From contig SCRN01000022.1 of the NCBI GenBank assembly GCA_004322045.1, positions 38,712-102,711 of the forward strand: a stretch of DNA of 64,000 nucleotides, in the 5' to 3' direction. Origin of the DNA: Paraburkholderia sp. (GTDB lineage Bacteria > Pseudomonadota > Gammaproteobacteria > Burkholderiales > Burkholderiaceae). The notes under the pieces were generated by a model. It did not search any database. It was not told the DNA's origin and saw only the letters and a list, made by a program, of their open reading frames with translations. The position numbers were made by a program, and so were the translations under genes. This document shows, piece by piece, positions 53,609 through 61,656 of the stretch (positions are counted from its first letter, which is position 1; each line of letters starts with the position of its first letter).

Positions 53609-54702
53609 GCTGCGTCGTCCAAATCGCGCGCGACGGCGGCCGGCGCGACACCGGTGTGCGCCGCCTCGGCTTCCAGCAAGGCTGCCTTGCGCGCGATGCC
53701 CCAACGATAGCCGGCGAGCGCCCCGCCCTTTTGCAGGACACGATGGCACGGAATGGCGAGGGCGAGTTCGTTCGATGCGCATGCGCTTGCTACGGCGCGC
53801 ACTGCATTGGGCACGCCCAGCGAGGCGGCGACGTCGGTGTAGCTGCGCGTCTCGCCATAGGGGATGCGCCGCAGGGCATCCCAGACGCGCTGGCGAAAGG
53901 CCGTCGTGGTGACGTCAAGCGGGAGGTCGAACGTTTCGCGTTGTCCGCGCAGATAAGCGTCGATCTGCTCGATGAAGGGCGCCATGCGCTCGCGCTCTTC
54001 GACGAGCTTGGCGTTGGCGAATGCGTGCCGCAACGCGTGGGCGAGCTGCGCCGGGTCATCGCCGAACGCGATGCGGCAAATTCCCTTGTCCGTCGCCGCG
54101 ACCAGCACGTGGCCGAGCGCCGTGGCCGCGCTCGCGTAGTAGACGGTGAGGCCCGCCCCTTTTTTCCGGTAGGCGGAGGGCGCCATCCCCAATTCGCCGG
54201 GGACGCTGTCGTAGAGCCGCGACGGCGAGTTGAAACCCGCATCGAGCGCGGCGCGCGTGACGCCCTGCCCGCGTTGGAGCGCCTCGCGCAGCGCGGCACC
54301 GCGGCGGGCGGCCTGATATTCGCGCGGCGAGACGCCGACGATGCGTTTGAACAGCCGCTGCAAATGAAACGGGCTGACGTGGACGGCCGCGGAGAGCTGC
54401 GCGAGGGTCATGCGCGCTTGCGGGTCGGCATCGAGCGCCGCACAGGCGCGCTCGACGATCGCCATGTCACGCGGCAAGCCGTCGGGACGGCACCGTTTGC
54501 AGGGGCGAAAGCCCGCCGCCCGGGCCTCGTCGGCCGTAGCGAAGAACGCGACGTTTTCCCGCCGCGGCAGGCGCGAGGCGCACGAGGGCCGGCAGAAGAC
54601 GCCCGTCGTGGCGACGGCGTAGAAGAAAGCGCCGTCGGCCTGCGTGTCGCGTGCGACGACCGCATCCCAGCGCTCGTGATCCGTTCGATAGGCGGTATCC
54701 AT
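53605..54702 (-). CDS. ada: Ada: methylphosphotriester/O6-methylguanine-DNA methyltransferase and regulator
   Basis: A 365-residue adaptive-response protein. Its N-terminal zinc domain has Cys at 37, 41, 68 and 71 (FCRPSC and PCKRC), the first of which accepts methyl from DNA phosphotriesters. An AraC-type HTH pair follows (MTLAQLSAAVHVSPFHLQRLFKR; FNSPSRLYDSVPGELGM). The C-terminal MGMT domain has PCHRV with its acceptor Cys and GYRWGIARKAALLEAE. It probably activates itself and the coupled alkA. It starts at ATG 54702. Confidence 0.96.
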   Translation of the reverse strand: MDTAYRTDHERWDAVVARDTQADGAFFYAVATTGVFCRPSCASRLPRRENVAFFATADEARAAGFRPCKRCRPDGLPRDMAIVERACAALDADPQARMTLAQLSAAVHVSPFHLQRLFKRIVGVSPREYQAARRGAALREALQRGQGVTRAALDAGFNSPSRLYDSVPGELGMAPSAYRKKGAGLTVYYASAATALGHVLVAATDKGICRIAFGDDPAQLAHALRHAFANAKLVEERERMAPFIEQIDAYLRGQRETFDLPLDVTTTAFRQRVWDALRRIPYGETRSYTDVAASLGVPNAVRAVASACASNELALAIPCHRVLQKGGALAGYRWGIARKAALLEAEAAHTGVAPAAVARDLDDAA

Positions 54703-54876
54703 GATGTTTCCCGACGTTGGCGAAGTAGACGATGCCCACTGTATGCGTCAGTGCCAAGCCCTGCGCGCCGAATATTGCGGTGTCATTCCCTCGTCTTGTT
54801 CGATCCCTATTTTTCAGCGTAGGGGGCAGTGAAATCCCCCATAGAATGTTTCGTCATTTTCCGACACAAAAAGATA

Positions 54877-54905
54877 TTGCATCGCACCATCGACGTGTGT
54901 ATAGT
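54877..54905 (+). promoter_or_regulatory. Promoter of the small RNA gene
   Basis: TTGCAT and TATAGT (five of six for -10) at 17 bp spacing. Transcription would begin near 54911, just before the CU-rich motifs. Confidence 0.6.
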
Positions 54906-54910
54906 TGGAA

Positions 54911-54973
54911 CTGTCTCCTCCATGTCTCCTCCTGATATGGATTCACCCGCTCCCTGTGAGCGGGTTTTTTTTT
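54911..54973 (+). ncRNA. Candidate small regulatory RNA with CU-rich anti-Shine-Dalgarno motifs
   Basis: About 63 nt between a promoter (-35 TTGCAT at 54877-54882, 17 bp spacer, -10 TATAGT at 54900-54905) and a strong rho-independent terminator. The transcript would have two CTCCTCC motifs (TGTCTCCTCC and TGTCTCCTCC with ATG between). Such motifs are complementary to Shine-Dalgarno sequences and are the targeting sites of known alphaproteobacterial and Burkholderia small RNAs. The terminator is CCCGCTC-CCTGT-GAGCGGG and nine T residues. The exact start point is estimated. It lies in 444 bp without a protein gene. Confidence 0.7.
54946..54973 (+). terminator. Rho-independent terminator
   Basis: CCCGCTC (54946-54952), five-base loop, GAGCGGG (54958-54964), then nine T. 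No protein gene ends upstream on this strand, which is what points to a short RNA gene. Confidence 0.95.
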
Positions 54974-55146
54974 AGTGCTTGCCGTGCAGGATCCCCGCCC
55001 AGAGCCGGTCCCGGGAGGATAGTCTTTCTCTTTCGCGCTGCGGTCCGTCTGCCCGCACTGCATCTCGCGCTTGCCGTACACTGGCCGAATCCGCGGCCAG
55101 CCGCTGGCCGCGTCTCTCCCATGTCTCGATTGTCAGGGGAACGTCG

Positions 55147-55572
55147 ATGAAACCGATCATTCGCGAAATCGACCACGTCGTGATCCGAGCCGCCGACCCG
55201 GCCGCGATGGCGCGCTTTTACTGTGAGGCGCTCGGCTGCACGATCGAAAAAGAGCAACCCGAAATCGGACTGACACAGCTGCGCGCAGGGCGTTCGATGA
55301 TCGATCTGCTTGCGCCCGGCTCGACGATCGATCGCAGCGACAGCGGTATACCCGGTCAAGGGCGCAATATGGACCACCTTTGCCTGCGAATCGAACACTT
55401 CGACGCGCAGCGGCTCGGCGCGCATTTGACCGCCCACGGGGCTCGACTGGGCCCCGTGGGGCGCCGATACGGCGCCGACGGTTTTGGGCCGTCGCTCTAT
55501 CTGTTCGATCCCGAGGGCAACATGGTAGAACTGAAAGGGCCGCCGGAAGCGGCGCGCGCGACTTCGCTCTAA
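55147..55572 (+). CDS. VOC-fold metalloenzyme family protein (glyoxalase/dioxygenase superfamily)
   Basis: A 141-residue protein of the vicinal oxygen chelate fold. REIDHVVIRAADPAAMARFYCEALG starts the first beta-alpha-beta-beta module and MDHLCLRIEHFDAQRLGAHL the second; the metal ligand Glu is likely in FDPEGNMVELKGP. It resembles uncharacterised virulence-type VOC proteins of enteric bacteria (STM3117 type). The substrate is unknown. Start ATG 55147 follows AGGGGA. It stands alone, divergent from yaeQ's convergent end. Confidence 0.83.
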   Translation: MKPIIREIDHVVIRAADPAAMARFYCEALGCTIEKEQPEIGLTQLRAGRSMIDLLAPGSTIDRSDSGIPGQGRNMDHLCLRIEHFDAQRLGAHLTAHGARLGPVGRRYGADGFGPSLYLFDPEGNMVELKGPPEAARATSL

Positions 55573-55688
55573 CCGGCGACGACACCAAACGAAAGACACT
55601 GCCGCGCGCCCTTTCGTCGCGAGCGAGCCGGCGCCGGCGCTGACGATCGGGCGAAGGCCCGCGCGCCTGCAGCGAGCGCGAATGGCGC

Positions 55689-56243
55689 CTAGGCTGCGCT
55701 ACGCGCCTTGAGCACGGTCCACTGCAACTCGACGGGGTCCGCATTGGCGGTCGTCAACCAGGCTGCGCCATCCTGCACCGTCAACTGTAGCCGCATGGTT
55801 CTTTCGGCTAACCGTGCGAGCGCCTCGCCCGTGCCTTCCGCGAGCGACCAGACCTCGACGTTGCGCAGCCGTTCGACCTTGCCGCGCAACCCGTCCCACC
55901 AAAGCTGCGAGGTGCGGCCGCCATAGGCAATGACATAGACCTGCTGCGCTCGGCCGCTGGCCTTCGCGAGTCGCCGCTCGTCGGGCTGCCCCACTTCGAT
56001 CCAGGTTCGAATCGCGCCGGTCAGGTCTTTTTCCCACAGATCCGGTTCGTCGGTGTCGGACAAGCCTTTGGCCAGTTCGAGCCGCTCGCTCGCGAAGAAG
56101 GCGAAGGCGGCGAGCCGAACCATCATCCGCTCATCGGTTTCGGACGGATGACGGGCGATGGTCAAGGCGTGGTCGCCGTAGTAATGCCGATCCATGTCGG
56201 CAATTTGAAGCTCGGCTTTGTAGATCGTCGATTTGAGGGCCAT
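55689..56243 (-). CDS. yaeQ: YaeQ family protein
   Basis: A 184-residue protein with the YaeQ start MALKSTIYKAELQIADMDRHYYGDH and the motifs FFASERLELAKGLSDTDEPDLW and WIEVGQPDERRLAKASGRA. The fold resembles PD-(D/E)XK nucleases with Asp-Glu-Lys residues in the expected order (EPDLW, then EVGQPDE, then K). The biological role is not settled; an RfaH-related effect reported for E. coli is not confirmed. Its upstream region holds a strong dyad (56360-56381). Confidence 0.9.
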   Translation of the reverse strand: MALKSTIYKAELQIADMDRHYYGDHALTIARHPSETDERMMVRLAAFAFFASERLELAKGLSDTDEPDLWEKDLTGAIRTWIEVGQPDERRLAKASGRAQQVYVIAYGGRTSQLWWDGLRGKVERLRNVEVWSLAEGTGEALARLAERTMRLQLTVQDGAAWLTTANADPVELQWTVLKARSAA

Positions 56244-56359
56244 GCAGCGTCGAAAGAACTCGTTTGCGCGAATCGGTCGCGGTTCGGGTGCGGGGCGCGT
56301 TCAATCGCGCACCGACCTCAGGCGGGCATGATAGCGAAAACGAGTGCCACAATGACGAA

Positions 56360-56381
56360 CGGCCCGGTTTTGACCGGGCCG
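56360..56381. other. Strong GC-rich hairpin between yaeQ and the 56.5-kb gene
   Basis: A nine-bp perfect stem CGGCCCGGT-TTTG-ACCGGGCCG. No T-run follows on either strand, so it may be a weak or Rho-assisted terminator for the minus-strand gene upstream, or an RNA structure. Confidence 0.5.
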
Positions 56382-56514
56382 AATCGAAAATCGACGTGCT
56401 AGTGCGGCGAGCGCGCTCGTGGGGAACGCGGGCAACTCGAACGCGCGGCCGCACTGAGACGCAATCGCGCGGCGGGCCTTTGCGGTTCAGCCCCGCAGCC
56501 CCAGCAGCGTTACC

Positions 56515-56859
56515 CTACTGCTTGATGAATTCCGCGTGCGTCCAGAGGCCTTCCGTATCCTGATTGCCGGCGTTGACGAATTCCACGTCCCGCCCGACAA
56601 CGCGCACGACACGGAAATCCGCATTTTCAGGCGCGGACAAGCATTGGAAACCGGAGAAAAACTCCTGCATTTTCTGCTGTTCGCCTGCCTGGGCGTGCTG
56701 ATACGCCGAATCGAGCTTATCTTTCGATAGACATCCGTAGGCGCCTTGCCTGAATTGGAAAGTCTGCTGAGGCTTCAGGACAATGTCCTGAGCTTGCGCG
56801 ACCGTGGCCCCTGCGGCCAATCCAACGAGCATCAAAAGCATGCCGGCTTGCTTCTTCAT
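56515..56859 (-). CDS. Small secreted hypothetical protein
   Basis: A 114-residue protein with a clear signal peptide of about 23 residues (MLLMLVGLAAGATVAQAQ), GGAGG eight bases before the ATG, and a mature part of about 90 residues. The visible mature features are two Cys (YGCLSKDK and FQCLSAPEN), likely a disulfide in the periplasm, and a C-terminal HAEFIKQ. I do not recognise the family. It is not next to an operon with an obvious function. Confidence 0.75.
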   Translation of the reverse strand: MKKQAGMLLMLVGLAAGATVAQAQDIVLKPQQTFQFRQGAYGCLSKDKLDSAYQHAQAGEQQKMQEFFSGFQCLSAPENADFRVVRVVGRDVEFVNAGNQDTEGLWTHAEFIKQ

Positions 56860-57451
56860 ATACGCCTCCATGCGGGTTTTCACTGTGGTTAGCTATGTAT
56901 TTAAAGGCAATTCAAAACCCGCGTGTCTCAGCGTAGATGATGCGTGCCAAAGCACAAGCACAACTTGTGTGCGTTTGCAAAAGCGACGGATTGTCGCACC
57001 GGCGCCGCACCCCTTTTCCATGCGCCATGGCTCGTCTGCGCACGGTCCCGGCAGAGAATGCGCGCCGAGGCGTCGTCGCGAGAAGCGCGCCGGATAAGGC
57101 GCGGTGCGCATTGTCATCGTTGCGCATAAGACAATTAAGCCACTAAATAAAACCCAAAAAGGAATTTGCGGCGCCGCACATAAAGATTCGAAAAAGCGCA
57201 CACGGAAAATACGTAATAAGGGATTAGTTAAGGGGAAAAAAGGGTGCCGGGACCCGGCCCACCTGAAAAGTGCCGGGTGCGATGCCCGCAGCGGCCCGCG
57301 CCATGCTGTGAGCAATGCAGCGCGGAGAGCGCTGACGCCGAGGGCGCCCGTCAATGCGTGCGAGGCCACGTCCGCCTCGCGGGCAGCTGCACGAGGCGCG
57401 CGTCATGCGCATAGAATGGATTTCACGTTTTTCCTGCACGGGAGGCTCATT
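56860..57451. other. AT-richer intergenic region without a recognised gene
   Basis: These 592 bases contain long A-runs (57140-57240) and a perfect palindrome TGCGGCGCCGCA, and less GC than the neighbours. Frames remain open on both strands, but their composition (Lys-rich on plus, Arg/Ser-rich on minus) and lack of similarity do not support coding. Promoters of the two flanking small genes should be here. Confidence 0.5.
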
Positions 57452-57619
57452 GTGATCGAGCGAGTGATTTTGGGCGTTTTTCTCGTGCTGCCGCTGTTGA
57501 TCGTGGCGTTCCTTTTTTCCGATGAACTGTGGCAGGACCACTTGCGGCAGACGCGCGACGCCGCACCGCGTCGCGTCGACTGGCGGCATCCGCTGCGAAG
57601 CTTGTTGCATCGGCATTGA
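57452..57619 (+). CDS. Small single-span membrane protein
   Basis: A 55-residue protein: MIERVILGVFLVLPLLIVAF then a basic soluble tail with WRHPLRSLLHRH. One hydrophobic helix fills residues about 4-22. GGAGG lies six bases before GTG 57452, which I chose as the start; ATG 57416 in the same frame is possible. The family and role are unknown. Being short, it could easily be missed. Confidence 0.5.
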   Translation: MIERVILGVFLVLPLLIVAFLFSDELWQDHLRQTRDAAPRRVDWRHPLRSLLHRH

Positions 57620-58074
57620 TTAGGCTCGCACGAGCGAGGGCGATGTCGTCGGCGGGTCGCTCCCTCGTTGCGCGGTCATGCATGCGGCACACGTGCAATT
57701 GCACAACGCGAACAACCCTGCTTGCGCAGCTTCGGCGTTTCGCCTTCTTCGACCGAAAACGCGGCCAAAAATCCATCCTTGGACCAGGCGCGATGATGCC
57801 GTTTGCCGATTGGCCTCAAAAAAGGGGACATTGACCCCCGTCAAATCCCACGGTTGAACGCCCGGTTACGGTGCTCGGTTCCCCCTCGTGATTTGTCATA
57901 CTAAAAAGTTGGCCGCCACCGCCGCGAACCAACTATCTCGTCATTAAAAACGTTTTCATACGATAAAACACTTAAGGTCTATCCCGCATGTGCCGTTCAC
58001 GCCCCCTGTGACCGTCGGGTTTCCCCGATGGAGTTAATGGACGGTGAGAGACGTCCCTTATCAAAGGTAGCGAA
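57620..58074. other. Leader region upstream of the chemoreceptor gene
   Basis: No gene is supported. It contains the sigma-28-type promoter at 57902-57928 and, nearer the gene, an AT-rich run (57945-57975) and a small hairpin of CGGG/CCCG around 58012-58028. Confidence 0.5.
57902..57928 (+). promoter_or_regulatory. Sigma-28 (FliA) type promoter
   Basis: TAAA (57902-57905), 15 bases, then GCCGCGAA (57921-57928, six of eight against GCCGATAA). This is the spacing of flagellar sigma-28 promoters, and the next gene is a chemoreceptor, a usual FliA target. Confidence 0.65.
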
Positions 58075-59748
58075 ATGAACTTATCCCACATGAAAGTGGC
58101 GAGCCGCCTCGCGATCGGCTTTGCGCTGGTTTCCGCCCTACTTGTTCTGGTTACCGTATTTGCGCTAGTGCGCATGGCCTCGTTGGAAGGGGCGATGGTC
58201 GATATCACCGACGTGAACTCGGTGGAAGCGAACTTGGCGAACCGGCTTGACGAAACGATCTCCAATCGCGCACTGGCCTTGCGCAACTTGCTCTTGCTGC
58301 AAGCGGACCAGCAAGACCAAATCCAAATCGAAACGAAGCGCTTCGACGAAGAAACCGCGGCATACGCTGAAAGCAGCGCCAAGCTCGCGACGATGTTCAA
58401 GCTTCGGGGCACGAGCGAGGAGGAGAAAACCTTGCTGGCGGGAGTGCGCGAGCAGGGCGAACTCGCCTTGCCGATGATGCAAAAAGCCAGGGAACTGGCG
58501 ATGTCGGGCCAGCGCGACGCCGCCTATCACTTGCTGCGTTTCGACTTGCGGCCGATTCAAGCGAAATGGTGGAGCTACGTGCGCAAGCTGCGCGCGCTCG
58601 AACATCAACAGAACGATGAGTTGACCGCCAGCGCGAAGGAATCGTATGCGGCGAGCCGGCTCGGCATCATGGCCCTCGCGCTGTGTGCGCTCGTCGTGAG
58701 CGTGATCGCTTCGTTCGTGATCACGCGCGGCATCCTCAAGCAGCTTGGCGGCGAGCCTGCCGATGCGGCCGACGCCGCGGACCGCGTCGCGTCGGGCGAC
58801 TTGACGATGGACGTCGTCGTCAAGAGCGGTGACAACGCGAGCCTCATGCATTCGATGAAGACGATGCGTGAAAGCCTCGTTGGCATCGTGAGCCAAGTCC
58901 ACGTCAGCACGGGGGCGATTGCCTCGGCGGCGGGGCAAATCGCGAGCGGCAACCTCGATCTGTCCTCGCGCACCGAAGAGCAAGCGGCCTCGCTCGAGCA
59001 AACCGCCGCTTCCATGGAAGAGCTCACGGCCACGGTCAAGCGCAACTCGGAGCACGCGCGCCAGGCGAACGAGCTCGCGGCGTCGGCTTCCACGGTGTCC
59101 GAGCGGGCAGGCAACGTCGTTTCCCAAGTCGTGACGACCATGGGCTCGATCAATCAGGCGTCGCAAAAGATCGTCGAGATCATTGGCGTGATCGACGGCA
59201 TCGCATTTCAAACCAATATTCTCGCGTTGAACGCGGCCGTCGAAGCGGCCCGCGCCGGCGAGCAAGGCCGCGGCTTCGCCGTCGTGGCCTCGGAAGTGCG
59301 TTCGCTCGCACAGCGCTCGGCCACGGCAGCAAAAGAAATCAAGGCGTTGATCGGCGGTTCGGTCGAGCAGGTCGAGCTGGGCAACCGGCTCGTCGACGAG
59401 GCGGGCACGACGATGAAGGACGTGGTTGATAGCGTCAAGCGCGTGACGCTCATCATGGCTGAAATCATGAGCGCTAGCGAAGAGCAAGCGACCGGCATCG
59501 AGCAAATCAACCTCGCGCTCACGCAGATGGATCAGGTGACGCAGCAAAACGCCGCGCTCGTAGAGGAAGCGGCGGCCGCCGCCGAATCGATGCGCGAGCA
59601 GGCCGAGACCCTCGTGACCGCAGTCAGCGTGTTCAAGCTGCGCCACGGCGCACCCTCGGGCGTGTCGTCGCATGCCGGCGCGGACCGCTCGTCGCCGCGG
59701 CTCGCGCCGCCCCCGAGCCGCGCGATGCTCTCTTACGAGCCGGCCTGA
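58075..59748 (+). CDS. Methyl-accepting chemotaxis protein
   Basis: A 557-residue transmembrane chemoreceptor of Tsr/Tar layout. Helix 1 at residues about 11-35; a periplasmic four-helix-bundle sensor (36-195); helix 2 ([21 protein letters not shown]); HAMP; then the signalling domain. The hairpin tip is [42 protein letters not shown]. Methylation sites are in the Glu/Gln-rich helices. It has no pentapeptide CheR tether at the C-terminus. The ligand is unknown. The probable FliA promoter is about 150 bp upstream. Confidence 0.95.
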   Translation: MNLSHMKVASRLAIGFALVSALLVLVTVFALVRMASLEGAMVDITDVNSVEANLANRLDETISNRALALRNLLLLQADQQDQIQIETKRFDEETAAYAESSAKLATMFKLRGTSEEEKTLLAGVREQGELALPMMQKARELAMSGQRDAAYHLLRFDLRPIQAKWWSYVRKLRALEHQQNDELTASAKESYAASRLGIMALALCALVVSVIASFVITRGILKQLGGEPADAADAADRVASGDLTMDVVVKSGDNASLMHSMKTMRESLVGIVSQVHVSTGAIASAAGQIASGNLDLSSRTEEQAASLEQTAASMEELTATVKRNSEHARQANELAASASTVSERAGNVVSQVVTTMGSINQASQKIVEIIGVIDGIAFQTNILALNAAVEAARAGEQGRGFAVVASEVRSLAQRSATAAKEIKALIGGSVEQVELGNRLVDEAGTTMKDVVDSVKRVTLIMAEIMSASEEQATGIEQINLALTQMDQVTQQNAALVEEAAAAAESMREQAETLVTAVSVFKLRHGAPSGVSSHAGADRSSPRLAPPPSRAMLSYEPA

Positions 59749-59917
59749 CCGCGGCGCTTCGATCCGACCGCCGTCGGCGCAAACGGTCGAACCGCCGCGC
59801 GCAATTCGGATCGATGGGCAGCGATCGAGAATCCGACCCACGCCGATGACCGCGCGAGCGTCGAGCGCTTGCGCGTGACGGCGACATTGCGATGGACCCG
59901 AGAGTAAGGATGCTTCC

Positions 59918-60625
59918 ATGAACGGAAACGGACTGGCCCATGTTGCGCGGTCGCATCTGCCTGCCTGCGAGACCGAATCGGCAAACGTGGGGCAAGCGGC
60001 CGAGCGCCGTCCGGGCGCCAACATCTTTTGGCATGCGGGCGGCGTAGCCGAGCATGCACGCGAGCTGCAGTTCGGCCATTTTCCCGTGACTTTCTGGCTG
60101 ACTGGGTTGAGCGGCGCCGGCAAGTCGACGATCGCCTTCGACCTCGAGCGCTTGCTTCGGCGTGAGGCTCGCCCCTGCGCGGTGCTCGACGGCGACAACC
60201 TGCGTTGCGGCCTGAACCGCGACCTCGGCTTTTCCGAAGAGGATCGCCGCGAGAACGTGCGGCGCGCGGCCGAGGTGGCCCGCCTCATGAACGACGTAGG
60301 CCTCATCGTCGTCACGTCCTTCGTTTCGCCGCTGCGCCAGGATCGCGCCGCAGCGCGCGAAATAGTGGGCGCGGAGCGGTTCGTCGAGGTGCATGTGAGC
60401 ACCCCGCTTCAAGTGTGCGAATCGCGCGACCCCAAAGGGCTCTATCGCAAGGCGCGCCGTGGCGAGCTCGCGGATTTCACGGGCGTGAACGCGCCTTACG
60501 AGCCCCCGCTCGCGCCGGCCTGCTCGCTCGATACGGCGAGGTTGCCCGAAGGCGGCGGCGCGGCCCTATTGTTGGACTACCTGCTGCAGCGGGACCGGGA
60601 GCGCGAAGATGGCGCAATGCGCTGA
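59918..60625 (+). CDS. cysC: Adenylylsulfate (APS) kinase CysC
   Basis: CysC phosphorylates adenosine 5'-phosphosulfate to PAPS, the sulfate donor. The 235-residue enzyme has Walker A GLSGAGKSTIAFDLERLL near residue 63, DGDNLRCGLNRDLGFSEEDR, TSFVSPLRQDRAAAREIV and FVEVHVSTPLQVCESRDPKGLYRKARRGE, all APS kinase motifs. It is longer than E. coli CysC because of an N-terminal extension of about 35 residues. Its stop overlaps the start of the DHH gene by 17 bases, so it is co-translated with the sulfation cluster. Confidence 0.94.
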   Translation: MNGNGLAHVARSHLPACETESANVGQAAERRPGANIFWHAGGVAEHARELQFGHFPVTFWLTGLSGAGKSTIAFDLERLLRREARPCAVLDGDNLRCGLNRDLGFSEEDRRENVRRAAEVARLMNDVGLIVVTSFVSPLRQDRAAAREIVGAERFVEVHVSTPLQVCESRDPKGLYRKARRGELADFTGVNAPYEPPLAPACSLDTARLPEGGGAALLLDYLLQRDREREDGAMR

Positions 60626-61637
60626 GCCCTTATCGCGCGCAACGCCACCGGCGCAGGCCTACGACGTCTTCAACGGCGACGCCGACGGCATGTGCGCTTT
60701 GCACCAACTGCGACTCGCGCAGCCCCGCGATGCGGTCTGCATCACCGGCGTCAAGCGCGAGGTCGCGCTATTGCGGCACGTGCCGTGCGAAGCGGGCATC
60801 GACGTGACAGTGCTCGACATTTCGCTCGATGCGAACGTCGATGCTTTGACGCGCTTGCTCGACGCCGGGGCACGCGTGGCGTATTACGACCATCACAGCG
60901 CCAAGCGCGCATTCGCGCATGCCGGGTTGACGCTCGCGTGGGACGAGTCGCCGCATGTCTGCACGAGCGTGATTGTCGACCGCATGCTTGGCGGGCGCTA
61001 TCGACCGTGGGCGATCGCCGCCGCGTTCGGCGACAACCTCGATGTAACGGCGCGCAGGCTTGCGGCCGCCCAAGGCATGGCCGAATACGAGATCGCGGCG
61101 CTTGCCACACTCGGTCGTTTGCTCAACTACAACGCATACGGCGAATCGCTCGACGATCTTCACATGCCACCGCAGACGCTCTATCGAGCATTGCATCAGT
61201 TTGCCGATCCGCTCGAATTCGTTGCGAGCGCCGGCTGTTTTGCGCAGTTGGAACATGGCTACTGGCAGGACCTTTCCCATGCGGATGCATTGACGCCTTA
61301 CTGGACCGGCGAAGGGTGTGCGGTCTACGTCTTGCCGAACGCGCCATGGGCTCGACGCATTTCGGGCACCTTCGCCAACCTGCTGGCCGCACAAGCGCGC
61401 GACCAATCGTTCGCCGTTCTCAACGAACGCGCCGACGGCTCGTGCTGCGTCAGCGTGCGCTCGGCGAAGCCCGAGTTGCTTGCGGCGAACGTGCTGTGCG
61501 AGCGCTTCGAAAGTGGCGGGGGGCGGCGCGCTGCAGCGGGCATCAACACCCTGCCGAGCGCTGCAATCGACGTTTTCGTCGAAGCGTTCTCAAACTATTT
61601 CGCGGCGACCGTCCTGTGTCCCGTCGATTTCAAATAA
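60609..61637 (+). CDS. DHH-family phosphoesterase (possible pAp phosphatase)
   Basis: A 342-residue protein with the DHH layout. Motif I is VFNGDADGMCALHQLR (residues about 19-34), motif II AAFGDNLDV and motif III YYDHHSAKRA. The C-terminal DHHA1-like part ends at GGGRRAAAGINTL, where the usual GGHxxAAG His is replaced. NrnA-like relatives hydrolyse 3'-phosphoadenosine-5'-phosphate (pAp) and short oligonucleotides. Here it sits between APS kinase and a sulfotransferase, whose reaction releases pAp, so pAp removal is a good inference but not proven. It starts inside cysC. Confidence 0.8.
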   Translation: MAQCAEPLSRATPPAQAYDVFNGDADGMCALHQLRLAQPRDAVCITGVKREVALLRHVPCEAGIDVTVLDISLDANVDALTRLLDAGARVAYYDHHSAKRAFAHAGLTLAWDESPHVCTSVIVDRMLGGRYRPWAIAAAFGDNLDVTARRLAAAQGMAEYEIAALATLGRLLNYNAYGESLDDLHMPPQTLYRALHQFADPLEFVASAGCFAQLEHGYWQDLSHADALTPYWTGEGCAVYVLPNAPWARRISGTFANLLAAQARDQSFAVLNERADGSCCVSVRSAKPELLAANVLCERFESGGGRRAAAGINTLPSAAIDVFVEAFSNYFAATVLCPVDFK

Positions 61638-61656
61638 GAACCCGAGGAAGACCAAC

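Larger units (their letters stand above)
54703..55146. other. Intergenic region between ada and the VOC gene
   Basis: No protein gene is supported. It carries a hairpin (GGGGG...CCCCC near 54822-54840), the small-RNA gene described separately (54.88-54.97 kb), and some 170 bp of leader for the VOC gene. The ada promoter should be near 54.72 kb. Confidence 0.5.

Noticed and set aside
57104..57451. N-terminal extension of the 55-residue membrane protein, Lys-rich
   Set aside because: The GGAGG site and the hydrophobic helix both point to a start at 57452; the upstream part is low-complexity and lies in an AT-rich leader.
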